Shown in pieces: positions 59,941-64,000 of a stretch of 64,000 bases of DNA; the stretch's first letter is position 1; each line of letters starts with the position of its first letter. The notes under the pieces are model-generated. The model saw only the letters and a program-made list of their open reading frames with translations, had not been told where the DNA came from and made no database searches. This stretch comes from Achromobacter sp. AONIH1 (GTDB lineage: Bacteria > Pseudomonadota > Gammaproteobacteria > Burkholderiales > Burkholderiaceae_B). Made by a program: the position numbers and the translations under genes. The stretch lies in contig NZ_CP026124.1 of the NCBI RefSeq assembly GCF_002902905.1, forward strand, positions 5,642,001-5,706,000, written 5' to 3'.

Positions 59941-59965
59941 GGCCGGCGCGCAGGACGCGCCGGCC
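59941..59965. terminator. Hairpin between convergent genes
   Basis: GGCCGGCGCG-CAGGA-CGCGCCGGCC, 10-bp perfect stem between the nitrilase stop (59932) and the fimbrial-like stop (59972). No T tract; bidirectional stem. Confidence 0.6.
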
Positions 59966-59971
59966 ATCCAC

Positions 59972-60490
59972 TCAAGGCGTGGCGGCGGAAGGCTCGAACA
60001 GCACCACCAGATCGCCGCGATAGATGCCGTTGATGCTCGGGCCATCGGGCGTCTGCGCCGGCGCCCGCGCGCTCACCGTGAGCCTGTGGATCTGGTCGTA
60101 GCCGCCGTCGCCGGGTGTGCTCTGCTGCACCTTCAGCGGCGCGCCGACGCGAACCTCGTCCTCCCGCCCCGACTGCGACAGGACCACCTTGGCATCGCGC
60201 ATCTCATAGACGCCGCCCCGCATCGTCAGGGGCCGAGCCAGCGCGATATTGAACTCCGTGCCCTTCGTCCATACGCGGATGGGCAAGGTCTTGGAGAACG
60301 CGCGCTGCGTGCGGTCGGTGGCGTCCAGTTCCTCGTGGTCGTACCAGCCGGAGCCGTCCGGCCGGGAAACGAAGATGGAATCTCCGATCTGGGCGGTGAG
60401 CGTGATCTTCTTGACGACGGGAGCGGCATGGGCCGCGCTGGCCGAGGACATGGCCAGGCTTGCGACGAGAGCAATATGTTTGAGCTTCAT
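59972..60490 (-). CDS. CS1/CFA-I-like fimbrial subunit, orphan
   Basis: 172 residues. Signal peptide MKLKHIALVASLAMSSASAAHA-A. Mature start VVKKITLTAQIGDSI resembles the KNITVTA start of alpha-fimbrial (CS1/CFA-I) subunits; the end NGIYRGDLVVLFEPSAATP resembles their GxYxGxVxL terminal strand, and the middle is beta-rich (KTLPIRVWTKGTEFNIALARPLTMRGGVYEMRDAKVVLSQSG). No Cys. The required chaperone and usher are absent nearby, so assembly would need genes elsewhere. Similarity is by pattern only. Confidence 0.5.
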   Translation of the reverse strand: MKLKHIALVASLAMSSASAAHAAPVVKKITLTAQIGDSIFVSRPDGSGWYDHEELDATDRTQRAFSKTLPIRVWTKGTEFNIALARPLTMRGGVYEMRDAKVVLSQSGREDEVRVGAPLKVQQSTPGDGGYDQIHRLTVSARAPAQTPDGPSINGIYRGDLVVLFEPSAATP

Positions 60491-60663
60491 GATGGACGGA
60501 TCAAGAGTTTGAACAAAGCCCCCGCCATGTGGGCGGGAATCCGCGCAACCGTGCGGCGGCGAGCGCCTGGGCTGACACTTCCGTTAACGGCCGACGAGGC
60601 TTGACTCTTTAAAAGCGCCAAGTCTCGTAGGACTATTCTTAACCCAACTGGGCTGAAAGCGCA

Positions 60664-62787
60664 CTAGGAAAACAGGCCCCGCACCCGACGCGCCACATCG
60701 ATGCCCGGCGCCTGCGGCGACGGGCCCGCGCCGTTCCCCTCGGGCAGCGGCGGCGCCTTGGGCAGGTGATCGAACAGCGGCAGCATGGCGTTGGTGATGA
60801 AGCGCGTGCGTGACGCATACACATGCCGGTCGCCCATGCCGGTCTGCTGATGCACGTAGAAACGCTGCGGCACGACCAGCTGCAGGCGTTCGCGCGCGCG
60901 GGTCATGGCGACGTACAGCAGGCGGCGTTCTTCCTCGATTTCCTCGGCCGTGCCGGTGCTCATGTCCGACGGAATGCAGCCGTCCACCACGTTCAGCACA
61001 TACACGGATTTCCATTCCTGTCCCTTGGCGGAATGGATGGTGGACAGGATCATGTAGTCCTCGTCGCGCAGCGGCGCGCCCGATTCGTCGCTGGTGGCGT
61101 CTGGAGGATCGAGCGTCAGCTCGGTCAGGAAGCGTTCGCGCGACGGATAGCCGGCCGCGATGCGGGCCAGCTGTTCCAGGTCGGCGCGGCGCACGCGCGC
61201 ATCGTCGTACAGCCGTTCGAGCTGGCCCGCATACCAGCGCAAGGCCAGGTCCACGTCGGCGGGCCATTTCAGCGCGGGATCGCGCAGCGCGGCATAGGTG
61301 TCGGCGAAGGCGCCCCAGTCCTGCTGCGCCGCCGCGCCCGGCTTGAACGCGCGCAGGGCCGCCAGCGGCTCGGCCGAGGCCGACATCGCATCCATCAGTT
61401 TGCCGGCCGTGGCCGGACCGACGCCCGGCAACAGCTGCGCCACCCGGAAGCCCGCCATGCGGCCGCGCGGATTCTCGGCCCAGCGCAGCAGGGACAGCAG
61501 GTCCTTGATGTGGGCCGCCTCCAGGAAGCGCAGTCCGCCGAATTTCACGAAGGGGATATTGCGCCGCGTCAGCTCCAGTTCCAGTGCCGCGCTATGGCTG
61601 GCCGAACGGAACAGCGCCGCCTGCGATTTGAGCGTGGCGCCCGCCTCGCGCTGCGCCAGCACCTGGTCGGCAACCCAGCGCGCCTGCCCGGCCTCGTCGC
61701 TGACATTGACCATTTCGGGCAGCTGCGAGGATTGCCGGTCGGTCCAGAGATCCTTGGCATAGCGCTCCGCCGCCAATCCGATCACGGCGTTGGACGCGTT
61801 CAGGATGGGCTGGGTGGAACGGTAGTTGCGGTCCAGCGTGACCACGCGCGCCGGCTTCGGAAACTGCGTGGGAAAGTCCAGGATGTTGCGCACGGTGGCC
61901 GCGCGGAAGGAATAGATCGACTGCGCGTCGTCGCCCACCACGGTCAGGCCGCGCCCGTCCGGCTTCATGGCCAGCAGGATGGCGGATTGCAGGCGATTGG
62001 TGTCCTGGTACTCGTCGACCAGCACATGGTCAAAGCGCGCCCCCACATCGGCCGCGATGCCGGGATCGCCCATCATCTCGGCCCAGTACAGCAGCAGGTC
62101 GTCGTAATCCAGCGCCTGCTGGTCCTGCTTGGCCGCGACGTAGGCGCGGAACAGGGCCTTGAGCTCGGCCTCCCATTGCGCGCACCACGGAAAGGCGGTC
62201 TTGAGCACGTCTTCCACCGGCGCCTGGCTGTTGATCACGCGCGAATAGATGGCCAGGCAGGTGCCCTTGAGCGGAAAGCGCGACTTGGCCGAGGACTGGC
62301 CCAGCTCGTGGCGCACCATGCCCATCAGGTCCTCGGCGTCGCCCCGATCCAGGATGGTGAAGGACTCGGACAGGCCGATGCGCAGCGCGCAATCGCGCAG
62401 CAGGCGCGCGCCAATGGCATGGAAGGTGCCCGCCCAGGGCAGGGCCGGCGGCTGCTGCGCCGCATGCAGGCGCATCACCCGGTGCAGCACCGCGCCCACG
62501 CGGCGCTCCATTTCCAAGGCGGCGCGGCGCGAGAAGGTCAACAACAGCATGCGCTGGGGATCGGCGCCGTTCAGGATCAGATGGGCCACGCGGTGGGCAA
62601 GCGTATTGGTCTTGCCCGAACCGGCGCCGGCGATCACCAGCAGCGGGCCGTCCTCGCCGCCGCCCTGCCCGGCGCGGGCCGGGGCCACGCCGAATTCCAC
62701 CGCCGCGCGCTGGGCGGGGTTGAGGTCCGCCAGGGGATCGGGACGGTCCTGCGGCGCTGATGAAGACGGGGATTGCGTATCGGACAT
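60664..62787 (-). CDS. UvrD/PcrA/Rep-type DNA helicase
   Basis: 707 residues from ATG 62787; no ribosome-binding site was found there and an upstream start is possible. Superfamily 1A: motif I VIAGAGSGKT (51-60), Ia LTFSRRAALEMERRV, II VDEYQDTN, III GDDAQSIYSFRAA, IV NYRS, V-VI STIHSAKGQEWKSVYVLNVVDG and LLYVAMTRARERLQLV. 3'-5' helicase used in DNA repair or replication. It has an Ala/Pro-rich C-terminal tail rather than the UvrD RNAP-interaction domain; Rep/UvrD/PcrA type not decided. Confidence 0.92.
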   Translation of the reverse strand: MSDTQSPSSSAPQDRPDPLADLNPAQRAAVEFGVAPARAGQGGGEDGPLLVIAGAGSGKTNTLAHRVAHLILNGADPQRMLLLTFSRRAALEMERRVGAVLHRVMRLHAAQQPPALPWAGTFHAIGARLLRDCALRIGLSESFTILDRGDAEDLMGMVRHELGQSSAKSRFPLKGTCLAIYSRVINSQAPVEDVLKTAFPWCAQWEAELKALFRAYVAAKQDQQALDYDDLLLYWAEMMGDPGIAADVGARFDHVLVDEYQDTNRLQSAILLAMKPDGRGLTVVGDDAQSIYSFRAATVRNILDFPTQFPKPARVVTLDRNYRSTQPILNASNAVIGLAAERYAKDLWTDRQSSQLPEMVNVSDEAGQARWVADQVLAQREAGATLKSQAALFRSASHSAALELELTRRNIPFVKFGGLRFLEAAHIKDLLSLLRWAENPRGRMAGFRVAQLLPGVGPATAGKLMDAMSASAEPLAALRAFKPGAAAQQDWGAFADTYAALRDPALKWPADVDLALRWYAGQLERLYDDARVRRADLEQLARIAAGYPSRERFLTELTLDPPDATSDESGAPLRDEDYMILSTIHSAKGQEWKSVYVLNVVDGCIPSDMSTGTAEEIEEERRLLYVAMTRARERLQLVVPQRFYVHQQTGMGDRHVYASRTRFITNAMLPLFDHLPKAPPLPEGNGAGPSPQAPGIDVARRVRGLFS

Positions 62788-63006
62788 GGGCGGGGGAATG
62801 GCAACAGTCCCATGCGCGCCCGCGGCCCGGAAGGCGGGACCGGCCTGGGCGCGCACAGGCCAGACAACTGTTCATATATCCAGCTATCATAACCCGGTGC
62901 CCGCTCCGCCACGGCGCCCTTGCCCGGAGCGCCTGAGCGGCCCGTCGCCCCGTCCCGCGCGCCCGACCCGCCCGCGTTTCCTCGTCCTCCATCGCCCTTG
63001 CCCACC

Positions 63007-63906
63007 ATGCGCATCCTCACCGGCGCAGCCTCCTGGACCGATCCCACGCTGCTGGCCTGCGGCCGCTTCTATCCGCCGGCCGTGGCCGCCAACGCCGAGG
63101 CCCGGCTGCGCTACTACGCGGCGCGCTTCCCGCTGGTCGAGGTCGATTCCAGCTACTACGCGCTGCCCACGGCCGAGAACGCCTGGCGCTGGGACCAGCG
63201 CACGCCGGACGGCTTCGTCTTCAATATCAAGGCATTCCGGCTGTTCACCGGCCACCAGACGCCGCTGTCCGCCCTGCCCGCCGACATCCGCGCGGAGCTT
63301 GACGGCTGGCCGGCGCCGTTCCTCTACTACAACGACGTGCCCGGCGAGCTGCGCGACGAACTCTGGCGGCGCTACACGCTGGCGCTGGAGCCGCTGCGCC
63401 TGCCGGGCAAGCTGGGCGCCGTGCATTTCCAGTTCCCGCCCTGGATACGACGCGACGCGCGCGGCCACGCGGCGCTGGCCGAGGCGGCGCGGCGCATGGA
63501 CGAGCATCTGATCTCCATCGAGCTGCGCCACCGCAGCTGGTTCGACAGCCCCGCCGCGACGGCCGGCACGCTGGCCCTGCTGCGTGATCTGGGCGCGGTG
63601 CACACGGTGGTGGACGCGCCCGCCGGGCCGGAGAACAGCGTGCCCGCCGTCTGGGCAAGCACGCATCCCGAGCTGACGCTGTTGCGGCTGCATGGCCGCA
63701 ACGCGGCCGCCTGGAACCGGACCACGCAAGCCTCGTCGGGACGCTTCCAGTACGAATATTCCGAGGCCGAGCTGGCGGAACTGGCCGAGCGCTTTTCCCG
63801 GCTCGCCGCGCAAAGCGCGCAGGCGCACGCCGTCTTCAACACCAACTTCGAGGACCAGGGCGTGCGCAACGCGGCCGCGTTCGCGGCGGCGCTGCCGGGG
63901 TTCTGA
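63007..63906 (+). CDS. DUF72 (YecE-like) protein
   Basis: 299 residues from ATG 63007. TIM-barrel-like DUF72: ILTGAASWTDPTLLACGRFYP, YAARFPLVEVDSSYYALPTAENAWRWDQRTPDGFVFNIKAFRLFTGH and the IELRHRSWF segment. Length and motifs match. Function unknown; enzymatic or DNA-repair roles have been proposed for relatives. Divergent from the helicase gene. No clear ribosome-binding site. Confidence 0.9.
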   Translation: MRILTGAASWTDPTLLACGRFYPPAVAANAEARLRYYAARFPLVEVDSSYYALPTAENAWRWDQRTPDGFVFNIKAFRLFTGHQTPLSALPADIRAELDGWPAPFLYYNDVPGELRDELWRRYTLALEPLRLPGKLGAVHFQFPPWIRRDARGHAALAEAARRMDEHLISIELRHRSWFDSPAATAGTLALLRDLGAVHTVVDAPAGPENSVPAVWASTHPELTLLRLHGRNAAAWNRTTQASSGRFQYEYSEAELAELAERFSRLAAQSAQAHAVFNTNFEDQGVRNAAAFAAALPGF

Positions 63907-63935
63907 GACACGGTCGCCGATGCGCTCTTGGCGGC

Positions 63936-64000
63936 TCAGGCGCGGGCCGCGCGCGCCGGCTTGCGCGCCACTTCCGCCAGGCTGTCCAGCAGCACCTCGA
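63936..64000 (-). CDS. C-terminal end of a minus-strand gene (truncated by window edge)
   Basis: The minus-strand frame from the window end reads EVLLDSLAEVARKPARAARA followed by TGA at 63938-63936. The GC-rich, Ala/Arg-rich end is typical of a real C-terminus here, but 20 residues are too few to name it. Convergent with the DUF72 gene. Confidence 0.5.
   Translation of the reverse strand, partial: EVLLDSLAEVARKPARAARA

Overview
The window is about 64 kb of high-GC chromosomal DNA with dense, mostly short-gapped genes. The gene content points to a betaproteobacterium of the Bordetella/Achromobacter group (Alcaligenaceae). The clues are a Bug-type tricarboxylate-binding receptor, an EarP/EF-P pair with a rhamnosylatable arginine, the DUF2863, DUF2968 and DUF3613 families, and the order purD-hemF-nadD-rsfS-rlmH-maf. 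The genus is an inference; no rRNA, tRNA, phage, transposase or CRISPR array was seen.

Layout. 1-5.3 kb: end of a DHA2-type MFS exporter, a possible sugar-transfer protein, a tartrate/D-malate dehydrogenase and a HerA-like ATPase. 5.4-10.6 kb: housekeeping genes yebC, purD, hemF, nadD, rsfS, rlmH and maf, several overlapping at start/stop codons. 10.6-15.6 kb: the C4-dicarboxylate system, with dctA divergent from dctBD. A near-perfect sigma-54 promoter and two DctD-like enhancer sites lie between them. 15.6-27.4 kb: pirin/LysR pair, aconitase with an AT-rich palindromic operator, an OmpA-domain protein, a ring-opening dioxygenase, DUF2863-earP-efp, DUF1178 and a DUF2968 lipoprotein.

27.5-41.7 kb: a complete Tad/Flp pilus locus on the minus strand (flp x2, tadV, two TadE-like pseudopilins, rcpC, rcpA, tadZ, tadA, tadB, tadC, tadD, DUF3613, tadG). 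It ends with a sigma-54 activator and is preceded by an MHYT-domain membrane sensor. One TadE-like gene has no canonical start codon.

42.6-47.5 kb: the most unusual segment. A TpsB/FhaC-like outer-membrane exporter stands with no TpsA substrate. Next come a terminator, a cluster of GTTACGTAAC palindromes and a sigma-54-type promoter. These lead into a 573-residue Gly-rich lipoprotein with a duplicated module and five identical GGLLGGLLGG blocks, followed by a MarR regulator. The exporter carries Met where the conserved Arg of the VRGY signature is expected.

47.6-64 kb: an oligopeptide-type ABC importer whose binding protein has both a lipobox and a C-terminal membrane helix, an anchored nuclease, LysR-corA, a Bug receptor/decarboxylase-like/nitrilase cluster, an orphan CS1-like fimbrial subunit, a UvrD-type helicase, a DUF72 protein and the end of one more minus-strand gene.

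Within the window, sigma-54 control appears twice at sequence level (dctA and the Gly-rich lipoprotein), and two activators with intact GAFTGA motifs are encoded (DctD and the regulator next to the pilus genes).
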